Origin: Mastigias papua
Lineage: Eukaryota; Cnidaria; Scyphozoa; Rhizostomeae; Mastigiidae
Length of the DNA: 64,000 nucleotides
Assembly: GCA_964019165.1 (NCBI GenBank)
Contig: OZ025269.1
Coordinates: forward strand, 14,285,422-14,349,421
Direction of reading: 5' to 3'
The notes below the pieces were generated by a model, which ran no database searches, was not told where the DNA came from, and was given only the letters and a program-made list of their open reading frames with translations. Position 1 is the first letter of the stretch, and each line of letters starts with the position of its first letter. Position numbers and translations under genes: made by a program. Positions 53,201 to 64,000 of the stretch are shown one piece after another.

Positions 53201-53346
53201 CAAAGTAAGTAATAAACGGCCGATTATCGGCATAAAAATTTGAAAGATAACTCTTAGATAACTATAGGTATTGGATATGCAAAAATAAAAAAACTGAAAT
53301 TTTCACTCAAAAATTCACTTTTTCGAGTAGTGAACTACCTTAAACT
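50219..53346 (-). mobile_element. Mutator-like DNA transposon, apparently complete
   Basis: Bounded by identical 11-bp direct repeats. Terminal inverted repeats: left TAAGGTAGTTCACTACTCGA (50225-50244 and on) and right the exact complement, TCGAGTAGTGAACTACCTTA (53323-53342), continuing with mismatches for about 28 bp. The 3.1-kb interior carries one uninterrupted transposase gene on the minus strand. The element has no visible frame damage and intact ends, so it looks young. Confidence 0.85.
50916..52772 (-). CDS. Mutator-like transposase (618 aa)
   Basis: Recognised as the invertebrate 'Mutator-like transposase domain' family. Basic N-terminus (GRTKYRTRHSFIGGRKKANK), then a Cys pair block (LCPNCKMAG ... 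CSNCSGFEDKRFFC) that may bind zinc. Core: DISVSFDGSWQRRGHSSHNG, TMLSDGDSKSYDAI, ENVYIDKEDCVNHVSKRMGT, and the late NPNESFHNLIWKICPKTTFV block. Asp in SFDGSW and SDGDSK and Glu in NESFHN are candidates for the DDE triad (inference). Basic C-terminal tail (SKKRRRHLKF). Start chosen at the first ATG after the right terminal region. Full-length, no stops or frameshifts. Confidence 0.85.
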   Translation of the reverse strand: MGRTKYRTRHSFIGGRKKANKRREIRRQVERMKGFVVEDQVVEMESHREMKSASARKLSAFGLNFDFDPTAPTTFQDDDNSDCYFIIQKSVLEDLIKKLLCPNCKMAGLSLDLLPENSSGFSTKAKTFCSNCSGFEDKRFFCERVGGSNLATVPFDINIRSILAFRGIGSGFSNIKHWCGVMNMPHCLSQGGYTKTLEKIESCCLETFNDLSIKSRDAIVKAYHDIGIEPDKDGVLDISVSFDGSWQRRGHSSHNGVASVIDLVTGFPIDFEVLSNYCNKCKIAEGLAVDAEWKAKHAVNCPKNFDGTANAMEAECAERLWKRSIVKNKFRYTTMLSDGDSKSYDAIIALKPYGENVYIDKEDCVNHVSKRMGTALRTLVATAKAQKQSISGKGKLTEIKIKKIQNYYGRAIKDHSSDIQILKRRIMAILLHLSSTDKYPKHAHCPPGESSWCFWQRSLAKDQIPGPHKDHETLPPDVGKKLVPVFQRLSEPDLLKRCAHNRTQNPNESFHNLIWKICPKTTFVGKRTITTAVALAACQFTMGSTFNRVLCQMLHLTPGKYLDRHTTSDSIKRIKRAEKASNEPSKKRRRHLKFKNVAKQSNTASKEGDSYAAGSFDY

Positions 53347-53357
53347 GGTTGATTCAA
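53347..53357. repeat. Right target site duplication of MULE
   Basis: GGTTGATTCAA, identical to 50208-50218. Confidence 0.75.
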
Positions 53358-53756
53358 ACATTTTGTATGCAAAAAAACACAATTTTAAATATGGATTCTT
53401 TTTCCCCGGGAATTATGACACTTTCTGATGTTTTGTTTGTTTCAAAAACCTCAGAACTAAAAACGACACTACAAAAGTATAAATACCAAGGCTGGGGAAT
53501 ATGCTTAGCATATGCTTAAAAAAATGTCCTATTTGAGCCTGGATATGCTTATAAACGCTATGCTTATAAAAAAAACATGTATGAGACGACTATCTTCGAA
53601 CTGGCGATGGGCCATTTGTCGTGTGATTCCCCTATGGTGACTAATTCCCATGATGCATAGCTTTATCTTCGGTGCCAAAGAGAGGGAAAAATAAAATCGT
53701 TGAATGCTTAACGAGGTAAATAACAGTTCGTCTTTCGAACTGACCATTGGCTAAGG

Positions 53757-53823
53757 ATGCCTAAAAAAAAGAAAGTGTTACTGAAAAGCCGTTTAGCTGA
53801 AGCTGATCTAGAGACAAGCGATG
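53757..53823 (+). CDS. CDCA5: Sororin exon 1
   Basis: ATG at 53757, 22 codons (basic, then EADLETSD), ends before GTAGGA in phase 1. The ATG lies 410 bp from the end of the Mutator-like element. Confidence 0.6.
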
Positions 53824-56800
53824 GTAGGAAACCTTCTAGCGTTTTTCCTTAGTAAGGCAGGGGGTTTTCAAGGACCCTGGCCCCTTGTTGCGTAGTACGC
53901 ATTACGACAGTTGCTGCAATAATTGAGTTAACTGTGTAATCATAGTGAAGCCAGCAGAGTTTTCAATGATGTAGCTTTACTTTGTAGCAGTTAAGCTGCT
54001 TATTTCCATATCACGCACAATGCTTACAGTAGACTTCACTTGCAACTCAAACCAGGGCGGATATAGTAGAAAAGAAAGACGATATGACAGGGCGATATGA
54101 CTTCATTTATAGCTTGTTTAGTGAACTAATAGTTTTCATCCATCAAGTCAAGTTTTCAGAAGCAGAGAGACCTGTACCCAATATCGTGGCTTTCTTTTCA
54201 CTTCTGTTTTAACTGCAAATAGCAATTGGTTTTTTAATTCAAACTCTCTTGAGCATTGCAAAATTCAACATACAATATTTGAATTGAAACTTGGAATTTG
54301 GATATGGCAATAATTACTTATTATGGATAGCAGATATAAATTTGATATGTTGGGGGTGTTTTCATAATCTTTATGTAGCGACATCTCAGTCTGAATGATT
54401 TGTTCTCAAATGGATTTGTTGTCATAGTCAGTTGCATCTCAAGAAATGTTGGCCTAAGTTAGGTTTTCTTCTGTATCATATTGTGAAGTAGATTATTCCA
54501 TAGAGACATGTTGGAAAATACTGTATCTCCCCATTATGTATGTACCCTCTTTCAAACCACTGTTCTTTTCTCATTCTTTTAAATCACAATTTTTTTAATT
54601 TGAACAATAGGCAAGCAGTAGAGATACAGCTTTATAGTACCTAAATTACAAATAACAATAAAATTATATGATTGACAACTTTTTAGCAAAACTGTTGTGT
54701 AAAAATTTGAAAGAGATTTTCTATTAAATGTTATCCAATACAAGCACCTGATAGTAATAACAGTTAGCTATTTACTGTGTCTGTGTGGCTGACATACTTA
54801 TATATGCAGAATTGCAGGTAGCAGCTTTTCTACAAGTGATGCTTCAAAGGATCATAGAATTTAATCATTGCCCAAAGATGTGAAGTTGAATGGACAAAAA
54901 TTTTGTTTAGTTTATTCTATGATGTAAAGCAGATCTTCAGACAACAGTTTGCATCAACAACTTTTCCTCTTTGCAACAGATTCTAGTCAATTTTCAAGCA
55001 TATGGCTTCTCTGTGCTTTCTCCATGATGAACAGATAACCAATTTTGTTTAATTCTTATAATATTACTTTTGATTTTTTGCATTTGTTGTGATAGCTAAA
55101 TCTTCACCAACCTTTTCTGTGAAGCATCTGCGATTACATACACCAATTGGCAGAGATGGTGTGAGAAAAAATCATGGCATTCTCACACCATATTTTATGT
55201 ATTGCACATTGAGAAATAAAAAGAAAATGCATACAGTCTGTATTGAATCTACAATGGTCTAACTTTTTCCTGAAAATCAGAATTATACATATGCCATTCT
55301 GCACTCAATAGCTCTTACACCATGTGATGCATTACACTTGAACCATTTTGATCACAGAGAAAGTTGCTTCGCCATCAAATTTGATTAACCACTGTTCTCT
55401 GCTATATGCTTCTAAGCATCATTTAAAGTATAACTGCTCAGTCTTCTACCCTCTTCCTCATTGCATGTTTGTCAACAAGTCTAAGTGAAAAAAGCCAATA
55501 TGCATACAACCCAAGAAAAATCTCAACACACTAGCTTTGTCATTAATATCCTGGAAAACTGATAATGCTTGATTAGAATTTGAAATGGTGTCAAATACAA
55601 CTTCTTGAGTTAATAATTCTGGTGTAGTATTGCCACCAGAAGGATCAATCGATCAATTAAATACTTCCTATGATTCACTCAAAGTATTTTGGAAGATCTT
55701 TCTGAGTGATTTTGCTTCTGTTATAGATCAAGCTGAAGCTACCAATCGAACACTGAGATCCAGAGTCAAAACAAAAGTCAAGCCACCACTCCACACTACC
55801 CAGAAGGTACTGTATTGTGCTTAGTTTATCTTTCACTGATTGTACAATAGACACTCATTGTATTCACATATGTTGTTTTTAAGTAGGATTAAAAATATGA
55901 GGCCCAAATCATTGGGTAAACTTGTAATCTAGTGTATAAAAATTTTTGATAGGACTGTCATGGAAATACAAAGTAATTCAAAATTAGAGATAGAGTATGT
56001 ATGATATAGCCAGAATACCGAGGAGCATTTTTTTAAGAAGCAAGTCTTAAGACTGCAATGCAGTAAGCACAGCTAGTAAGCAGGCTGACAGATGGTAGCA
56101 AGTATTGATTTTGATAAGAGTTCATGACATCCTCATGTTTTTATTTCCATAGAACTTTAACAGCATGTTATAATGTTCACTTGTCGGTTATTAGATCATT
56201 TTTGAATGATTATAGAAGACATTCTTGTTCATCTCTGCACCTTGCTAATTTAAATCTACTTAGTATACCTACCTGTCTACATTATTTGGAATAATATGTA
56301 CTATTCAGTTTATAAGAGTGGTTACATGATATTCTTAAAACAGTTCAGCACTTTAATTAGGTAGTTTAACCCTAAGAGATGTTTTTCACTCATTGCCTTT
56401 TTTATTTCCAGCAATTTCTGATGTAAGCAATTCTTTGTGAGCAAGGAAGTTCAACTCACTCTAGCATAGTTTTTTATTTCCTATTTTGTCATAGCTCACA
56501 TGTTTATTTTTTCAATTTGTTCTCTCCCATTTAATGTGTTATCATTATATTGCAGTAGGAGTCACTCTGAGTATCATTTGTGTATTTTTGATCAGTTTCA
56601 AAACCTGTGCTTTTCAAGTCAACAGAACAAATTACTTCTTTCTGTTGACTGGTTTATTAGCTCAGTGCAAAATGATGGCATTTATCTCTGAGCACAGAGA
56701 GTCAGTTTAGATTCATAACTAGTATTTCATATTGCACTGCTTTCTCATTCTCATTTGTCTTCATGAGTACCAACTAGTAGTTATATCATATTCAGGCCTT

Positions 56801-59800
56801 TCAATGAGTAGATTTAATGCATGCTGCCAATTGCGCACATGGGATCATTTGCACGCGTTAAACATTCAATTCCTTGGTACTTGGATTTACATCTTTGATA
56901 AAGCTGGCATGAGCGACATTTTGAGTGTGTGAACTGAGCTGGGCACGTACCTGCACGCTCATGTGTGATTGCTCGCATCTCATTGAAAGGCCTGCATATT
57001 ATAAGTGTAACTCCATGGTTCCAAGTATCATACCACATTTGAATGTAAGATTTGCTTTTGCTGCTACGGATAAGTATGTCCAGTTTACATACCTTCATTT
57101 AGGTAAACCTGCATATAAGGACAATTTAATTAAGATTGAAATTACTTGACAAGTAAAGTGATCAGTAGCTTTTGCATACACTCAGAGGTGGGAAACATTT
57201 TCTTCTTTCTGGGAGCCCATGAATCTCACTCATAAATCCCTGCAGATAGACATATACAATTTATAATATAATTTCAGCAGATAGGCATATAATGTCTATT
57301 TGTGCATGTTTGTGTATTGCTTATCTATCATTCTATTTTTTATAGATTGATTTCTAAAATTTCAAGCGAAGAGAGTTAGCTTGAATTATGTCACTAGAGC
57401 TACATACTAGCTTTGCAGCAATTCAAGAATTCTTTGAAAGCCTCTGCAAGTATAGCCAACCAAAAAATTTTTGGGAACTAGGTTCCCAAGTCCCAATACT
57501 TTTTCCATCTCTGGTAGACCAACATGGGTGTATATGAAATAAAATTTCAATTGATGTTTTATCCTGTGCAAGTATTTCGACTTTTGCAAATCAGTTGGAA
57601 CTGTGTATTATTTAATTGATGTACATGGTGGTCTAGATGCTATTCCAATTCAATGCCTCACTTGTTTCCAATACTTTAGATTGGGAAACAGAATAAAACC
57701 AACATTTTGTCCAATGAAGAACAACAGCAATCAGAAAATGGATATGATGCTGATTCAGAACTTGACCAAAAGCAAGATTCTTGTACAGACTCAGATATTG
57801 CTGAAAGATCATGCAAGATGGTTATAAGTACAGATTCCGAGAGTGAAAGGAGTGAAAAAGGACGACAGAAACGAAAAATCAAGCGGAAAGGGAGGGTAGG
57901 AACACGCTCTAGGGAAGACTGCTTTTGTGCACCATCTACTGAAAAAACTGACAAAGAGAATTTCACTCCACCAGATAGTCATTCCACCCCCTCAACTGGC
58001 CAAAAAGTCGTTCGTAATTTAGATGATTCCTTGTTTGGCTTTAACAGGTTGGAATCACCGTTGCCATTTTCTCCTGTCTCATCGATATCATCTAGGGGGA
58101 AACCCTCGCCATCCAGATCAATAAAGCCAAGTTCATTTTCAGTATCGAATCGTAAAGGGAAAAGGAAAAGCGAAGGAATGTTTGAGCTAACATATGAAAA
58201 TGAGAAAAAAGGAAAAAAGAAGAAGTCAAAGAGAGAGGTACATGTTAATCTTTACTTTTCTTGTTAATAATGGTATTGGTTCATGCAAAACAACAACTTG
58301 AGGAGTTAAATTCAGCCGGGAGCCTGTTGTTTGCCACTTACGAGAAATTATAGTTTGTATCATTTGGTAAATGGATACAAGCATCATCAAGTTGTGCTAG
58401 TCCATGTTTTGATACAGGCCGTCTGAGAACTGTTGTGGCGCCAGGGGCAAATGGAAACGCGAGGGCTCCTGATAACGTCATTATTTAATAAATTGGATTG
58501 TTATTACAATCCCCAAAGAATCATTTCATAACTTTTTAGAGCTCACTTAGGCTTTGGATCTGGATATGATCTGGACCTAGCAGCGGTATGGATGGAACTA
58601 TCCTACACATACAGAAATGCCCATTAGATGATTTCTGCGAGCTATTTAGCAGCCGTTGGTTTCGCGACGAGCATCTGGGCATCGTAATACAATAGAATCC
58701 CAATAACTCGAATCCCCGATAACTCGAACATTCGCTATCTCGAGCCATTTTGTTTATTTCCGTATGGGCTATTTTTCTCTCGATCATTCGAACTTCTTAC
58801 AATGAGAAGGATAAAATAGCAACAATATAAAATCGCTGTGGTATTTTTCATATTTCTTTAAACTAAGTTACTGTTTCAAAACTGATGCAAATGGTTTCAG
58901 TTACCAGGTACTTTGATGACGTATTTAGCTACAGGATGACCTTGAATAAAGTAAAATTCGGTCGTAGCAGAATGTCCAATATCTCCTTGTCTCAAATAAC
59001 CAATAACATTTTGCCATGTAGGACACATACTGCAAAATTATCTACAGAGTTTTCTGCTTCAAAGCGAACAACAGATCTTGAAAGAATACATGCTACAGGG
59101 TTGCCACCAAATCAGGGAAATCAGGAAAAATCAGGGAATTTTATGTTCAATCAGTGAATATCAGGGAAAAGAGAGATTTTTTGAAAAATCTTGGAAAATT
59201 AGGGGAGTTGCTCCCATTTTCACAAAAATAGCATGTTTCATTAGATCCTGTCACTTTGACATATTTTACAACTCCTACTTCCACTGATTATCACTTTACT
59301 TTTGTGAAATTTAATTTGTCAATTTTAGTAGGCGACAGCACTGCTTTATTCAAAATGTTCAAACACTGTATGTGTAGGAGACAGAAACACGATGTTTAGT
59401 TCAATGTTAAGCTAGAGTAAGCTATTTAGGCATACCCCCGTGTTAGTGAAAAGAAGTTGTAGTACGCAGTAGACAAAAGGAGTAATTACCCCCGAGTAAT
59501 GAAGGAATAAAAGTGATCAAACGCTTCTGTTTTGCTGATTAGAAGAATTATGTGTTTTTTGTGTTTCTAACTCTTCTCCAATGCAACTGGACGTTACATA
59601 TGGGTTTGGAGTTGAGTTAGAAATTCAAGAAATTTTCACTTCATTTGATTTTCAATACTTTCTTACTTTAGATTTATTCAAATTAAACGGGGTAAAACAT
59701 ATTAAAGCAGTATGATGCTTAGGTTTTCGAATGATTTTTGGCAGTATGTGATCTATTTTATTCTGGCAAAAGTAATTTTGTGGCGGATGTTTGTGTAGTC

Positions 59801-61061
59801 CTAACAGAAAGAGCAACATCAGTTTTCATGTGGGGGCCAAAGAAATGTATCTCTACGTTTGAGTGGAAGTGAAAGTTTTATGTCTCACAGCTCTTTAGCA
59901 CAAGCCCATCAGCAGCTTCCTTCCACCTCAGAAGCATTCCTTTCTTAGAAATAAAATGAAAAAAACAGGTGCAGTTCTGTGTCTTAAGAAGCCAACAATT
60001 GGAATGGCGAAAAAGAGGGGCAAGGCTCTTCCTAGCCCCATACCTGTCCAAGGAAGTCATAAATTGAGAGTTTTAAGAATATCAGGGAAAATCGGGGGAA
60101 GTGAGTAGGATTTTTATGAAAATATCAGGGAAAATGGGGGAATTTATGCTCCTAAATAGTAGTAGCAACCCTGTGTTATTCACCACACATGATGGGGAAA
60201 TTCGAGTAAATTTGAACAGAATGACTGTATTACAACTAGGACAGTGGAGAGAAAAGCATAGGAAACCGATATTTGAAATTCCTTTCACTGAAGAATTTCG
60301 AATTTGAACTTATCTTCCGTTCTCTTCCAGCCCTATACTATTTTGCTGTTGTTGTTGATTGCATAAAAACTCCCGATAAGTCAAACAAATGACTACATTT
60401 CCTTAAGTGTAATATTTTCCGGAGCGGCGATAGCTCGAACTGTTTTCCTTGGTCCCTTGAAGGTTCGAGTTATCGGGAGTTTACTGTACACATCAAAGGC
60501 TGTTTCGGGTGGCAGTCACTAGGGAACTATTTTCGCACACATACACGAATCTCGATTGTTGAACACATTGCTTTTAACAGCATGCACTCGATCAAAGGTG
60601 TACAGCCATCCTTAACTTACTTTTAAAGTCTTCCAGTTTAACTTTCATTTTCTGCCTCGTCATTTTTCACCAAGTTGTTTCTTCTTGTAGATTTATTCCT
60701 TTTTTCTCGGTTACACAGTGGTTAAATAGCACCGGAAATCCTTGATATGTTTGAATCCAGTATATTATCCTCAACTCTCGAAATCAGTTATAATATATAT
60801 ATATGACAAATGAAGCATAATTTATTATAAATAAGGCATAAATTGTGATAAGTTAGTCAGGATGTATAATAGTTCAGCTATGTGTTCGAGACCTACCTTG
60901 CTATAAATCAGCAACGTTAACTGATTTTCAAGTATTCAATATACCTCCTTACCTTAGTTCATGTTTTGTTCTAGCCACATACCAATGAGAATTGTCTTGA
61001 AGAACTCAGAGAGCAATTCAGGGAAGTTGAGATGCATGAGCTTGTCGTGGAGTACTATTAG
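53757..61061 (+). CDS. CDCA5: Sororin-like cohesin regulator (4 exons)
   Basis: Sororin binds Pds5-cohesin and protects it from Wapl from S phase to mitosis. Exons 53757-53823, 55640-55806, 57680-58237, 60975-61061. Phases (1, 0, 0) agree and all junctions are GT-AG: 879 nt, 292 aa (human 252). Visible: a basic start (MPKKKKVLLKSR); TLRSRVKTKVKPP; an acidic Ser-rich stretch; KEN box in TDKENFTPP (residues 170-172), the APC/C-Cdh1 degron known in sororin; FGF motif in DDSLFGFNRL (197-199), the Pds5-binding motif; several SP/TP sites, as expected for Cdk1 control; a Lys-rich run; and the C-terminal CLEELREQFREVEMHELVVE, matching the conserved sororin tail. The order KEN, FGF, C-domain is that of vertebrate sororin. 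Weakness: the overall sequence is low-complexity, so the call rests on motifs and layout. Confidence 0.75.
53824..55639 (+). other. Sororin intron 1
   Basis: AT-rich, 1.8 kb. No recognisable gene or repeat. Confidence 0.55.
55640..55806 (+). CDS. CDCA5: Sororin exon 2
   Basis: After TTGCCACCAG, phase 1: EGSIDQLNTSYDSLKVFWKI, then ATNRTLRSRVKTKVKPPLHT and TQK. Ends before GTACTG in phase 0. Confidence 0.65.
55807..57679 (+). other. Sororin intron 2
   Basis: No recognisable gene. Contains the dispersed repeat at 57370-57515. Confidence 0.55.
57370..57515 (+). repeat. Dispersed repeat copy (mate of 45365-45500)
   Basis: Shares the ordered blocks TTATGTCACTAGAG, CATACTAG, ATTCAAGAATTCT and CCAATACTTTTTCCA. 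Confidence 0.5.
57680..58237 (+). CDS. CDCA5: Sororin exon 3: KEN box and FGF motif
   Basis: After ATACTTTAG, phase 0. Acidic/Ser-rich start, KEN box, STPSTGQK, FGF motif followed by ESPLPFSPVSS, then a Lys/Arg-rich end (KKGKKKKSKRE). Donor GTACAT, phase 0. Confidence 0.75.
58690..60486. mobile_element. TA-flanked pogo/Tigger-like non-autonomous element
   Basis: The left end CAATAGAATCCCAATAACTCGAA and the right end complementary to CGAGTTATCGGGAGTTTACTG are both flanked by TA. These termini (CAGTA.AA.TCCC.ATAACTCGAA) are typical of pogo-type elements. No transposase was recognised in the 1.8 kb. It lies in sororin intron 3 and contains another element at 59096-60173. Confidence 0.6.
59096..60173. 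mobile_element. hAT-like non-autonomous element, nested
   Basis: CAGGGTTGCCAC at 59096 and the complement of GTAGCAACCCTG ending at 60173. CAGGGTTGC is a common hAT terminus. Subterminal ATCAGGGAAA motifs repeat at both ends (59112-59170, 60078-60135). I did not find a matching 8-bp target duplication. Confidence 0.45.
60975..61061 (+). CDS. CDCA5: Sororin exon 4: C-terminal domain and stop
   Basis: After GTTCTAG, phase 0: PHTNENCLEELREQFREVEM, HELVVEYY, TAG. The E-L....F.E.E...LVVE pattern matches the conserved sororin tail that ends vertebrate proteins. Confidence 0.7.
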   Translation, partial: PHTNENCLEELREQFREVEMHELVVEYY

Positions 61062-62320
61062 AAAGAAGAATTCTTTTTTCCACAGAACTTACTTCAAGGC
61101 TGGCATGGAGGTTTGAGTTATTTATATCACAATCAAGTAAGATTTAGATGCCATGGCTACCCTAATGCAATTTCCATTGTTTGTGTTGATAATGTATTGT
61201 ATTTCATAGAATTCACCTAGTGGATTCCATAAATCACGCTAAATGTTCATATCTCGGGTAGTCCTTTCCTTGGACATCATTTTAGTAGCCCATGTTCATA
61301 CTACACTTTTCGTCTGAAGGAAATTTCACTGTTATTATACGGTACATATCTGCTTTAATATTTGGCATTCCAACATAGGAAAGACTCAACTTTCTTATAG
61401 CTCCCTTGTTTTCTGTGGCATTTTCATATCCCTGCTTTTTTGTTATCATCAGACATTGGGCCTCACTAAACGATTCCTTATCATTGAACACTGAATGTGA
61501 TGTCTTCATCTGATGTAGCCTGTTGTGACCGTAGTGAACTTTGCCACAACTAGTTTTGTATAATATCTGAAGTAGAATAGAGGAGTAATAGTCATGCCAA
61601 TTAATGTTTAGACGACCAGTTGTACCATATGACTCCTTGGTACTTACCATTTGGTCAGACTCCTGTTGCCAGAATTTGTTCTGTGCGAACAATTTGGTTT
61701 CGTCGCGATACATCCAGGATAGTAAACTTACCAATTTATTTTTAAAAAATAACTTTCAAACCCTCTGTATTGAGTCAGTTATAGTTGGGCGCTTGAACTC
61801 TGAATTTCATATTATGTTTCTTGCCGTGGGAAATACATTATGAAATCTGTTCCAGGGCTATAGATTTTTCTCATTAAAATTTTATAGATTGTACATAGCT
61901 TACTCCTGTTATTTTTCGTGAACAGTATTTTGCAAATGTCTTGGAAGACCTGATTTCCAATACTTTGGTTGTAGCTCAGTATACCAGATCTTTTTGAGTT
62001 GATATTGGAATTGGTCACAAAATCCAACATTTCGTTCATTCTTTAGTTTATTCCTGGCACTAGCCTGGAGTAGAATCTTAATCGGACAATTAGTCAGATC
62101 CCTTATTCATTCAAAACCAGAAATGCACCTATTTATCTGCTACTTTCAGCTAGCTTTTATTCCACCTTACCTTTGACCTGACATTCAGGAATTACATTGC
62201 ATGTCGCCTATCGACAGAAGACAGAGCCACACACCAGATTTGTCAGTGTAACCTACATTAGATATTTCAGTTCGCCTACACTTCAGACAATCACTCGTCA
62301 GGACCTGATTGACCAAGGCA
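61062..62320. other. Intergenic, nothing recognised
   Basis: The sororin 3' UTR is presumably at its start. The minus-strand open frame at 61282-61734 has no recognisable motif. Confidence 0.5.
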
Positions 62321-64000
62321 ATCAATTTCAAAATTGGTCATTTTTGAGCAAAATACCAAGGCTATAGCCTTACTTTTTGGCCAAACATCGCTCATTTTCA
62401 TCACTTTTCAATGTTCAATCAAAATCAATCAATTTCAACTTTTGGTCATTTTTGAGCAAAATACCAAGGCTATAGCCTTACTTTTTGGCCAAAAATCCCT
62501 CATTTTCATCACTTTTCAATGTTCAATCAAAATCAATCAATTTCAAATTTGGTCATTTTTGAGCAAAATACCAAGGCTATAGCCTTACTTTTTGGCCAAA
62601 AATCGCTCATTTTCATCACTTTTCAATGTTCAATCAAAATCAATCAATTTCAAATTTGGTCATTTTTGAGCAAAATACCAAGGCTATAGCCTTACTTTTT
62701 GGCCAAACATCGCTCATTTTCATCACTTTTCAATGTTCAATCAAAATCAATCAATTTCAAATTTGGTCATTTTTGAGCAAAATACCAAGGCTATAGCCTT
62801 ACTTTTTGGCCAAAAATCGCTCATTTTCATCACTTTTCAATGTTCAATCAAAATCAATCAATTTCAAATTTGGTCATTTTTGAGCAAAATACCAAGGCTA
62901 TACCCTTACTTTTTGGCCAAAAATCGCTCATTTTCATCACTTTTCAATGTTCAATCAAAATCAATCAATTTCAAATTTGGTCATTTTTGAGCAAAATACC
63001 AAGGCTATAGCCTTACTTTTTGGCCAAAAATCGCTCATTTTCATCACTTTTCAATGTTCAATCAAAATCAATCAATTTCAAATTTGGTCATTTTTGAGCG
63101 ACATACCAAGGCTATAGCCTTACTTTTTGGCCAAAAATCGCTCATTTTCATCACTTTTCAATGTTCAATCAAAATCAATCAATTTCAACTTTGGTCATTT
63201 TTGAGCAAAATACCAAGGCTATAGCCTTACTTTTTGGCCAAAAATCGCTCATTTTCATCACTTTTCAATGTTCAATCAAAATCAATCAATTTCAAATTTG
63301 GTCATTTTGAGCAAAATACCAAGACTATAGCCTTACTTTTTGGCCACAAATCGCTCATTTTCATCACTTTTCAATGTTCAATCAAAATCAATCAATTTCA
63401 AATTTGGTCATTTTTGAGCAAAATACCAAGGGTATAGCCTTACTTTTTGGCCAAAAATCGCTCATTTTCATCACTTTTCAATATTCAATCAAAATCAATC
63501 AATTTCAAATTTGGTCATTTTTGAGCAACATACCAAGGCTATAGCCTTGCTTTTTGGCCAAAAATCGCTCATTTTCATCACTTTTCAATGTTCAATCAAA
63601 ATCAATCAATTTCAAATTTGGTCATTTTTGAGCAAAATACCAAGGCTATTGCCTTACTTTTTGGCCAAAATCGCTCTTTTTCATCACTTTTCAATGTTCA
63701 ATCAAAATCAATTAATTTCAAATTTGGTCATTTTTGAGCAAAATACCAAGGCTATAGCCTTACTTTTCGGCCAAAAATCGCTCATTTTCATCACTTTTCA
63801 ATGTTCAATCAAAATCAATCAATTTCAAATTTGGTCATTTTTGAGCAAAATACCAAGGCTATAGCCTTACTTTTTGGCCAAACATCGCTCATTTTCATTA
63901 CTTTTCAATGTTCAATCAAAATCAATCAATTTCAAATTTGGTCATTTTTGAGCAAAATACCAAGGCTATAGCCTTACTTTTTGGCCAAAACTCGCTCATT
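62321..64000. repeat. Satellite, 107-bp monomer, ~15.5 copies, continues past window
   Basis: The GGTCATTTTTGAGC segment recurs at 62336, 62444, 62551, 62658 and on to 63941 at 106-108 bp steps. Monomers differ by a few bases. Each carries the 14-bp palindrome AAGGCTATAGCCTT, with a few mutated copies. Open frames across it arise because 107 is not a multiple of 3 and the monomer has few stops; they are not genes. Confidence 0.97.

Noticed and set aside
61282..61734. 150-codon minus-strand open frame downstream of sororin
   Set aside because: No domain or motif recognised; left unannotated.
62334..63864. Several open frames of 60-117 codons on the + strand
   Set aside because: They are the same 107-bp satellite monomer read in rotating frames.
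62321..64000. CRISPR-like regular repeat array
   Set aside because: Whole monomers repeat without unique spacers, and the DNA is eukaryotic.

Overview
The window is animal nuclear DNA. It has GT-AG introns, an extracellular matrix enzyme built from SRCR, lysyl oxidase and fibronectin type II modules, an ATP synthase assembly factor, a sororin-like cohesin regulator and many metazoan transposons. It is AT-rich with long (TA)n arrays. I cannot name the species; the mix of Tc1, pogo-like, hAT/ZMYM1, Mutator-like, Penelope-like and several LINE families suits a marine invertebrate, possibly a sponge or cnidarian.

Layout. (1) Positions 236-41319, + strand: one large lysyl-oxidase-like (LOXL2-type) gene in 11 exons whose phases join cleanly into about 747 codons: signal peptide, four SRCR domains, lysyl oxidase catalytic domain, then a C-terminal fibronectin type II domain that vertebrate LOXL proteins lack. 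Introns 1 and 2 (15.1 kb and 11.7 kb) are packed with nested transposon remnants. The other exons lie within about 14 kb. (2) Positions 43851-46416, + strand: a small heat shock protein with two alpha-crystallin domains and a probable charged N-terminal exon. (3) Positions 47927-48967, - strand: intronless ATPAF1. (4) Positions 50219-53346: a complete-looking Mutator-like DNA transposon with terminal inverted repeats, an 11-bp target duplication and an uninterrupted 618-codon transposase on the - strand. (5) Positions 53757-61061, + strand: a four-exon sororin (CDCA5)-like gene with KEN box, FGF motif and sororin C-terminus. (6) Position 62321 to the window end: a 107-bp tandem satellite.

The host genes do not form a pathway. 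The LOXL protein should act on secreted matrix, the small HSP on protein folding, ATPAF1 on mitochondrial F1 assembly and sororin on sister chromatid cohesion. ATPAF1 and sororin are divergently oriented, and the Mutator-like element sits between them about 410 bp upstream of the sororin start codon. Exon coordinates come from reading splice sites and phases by eye; no transcript evidence was available.
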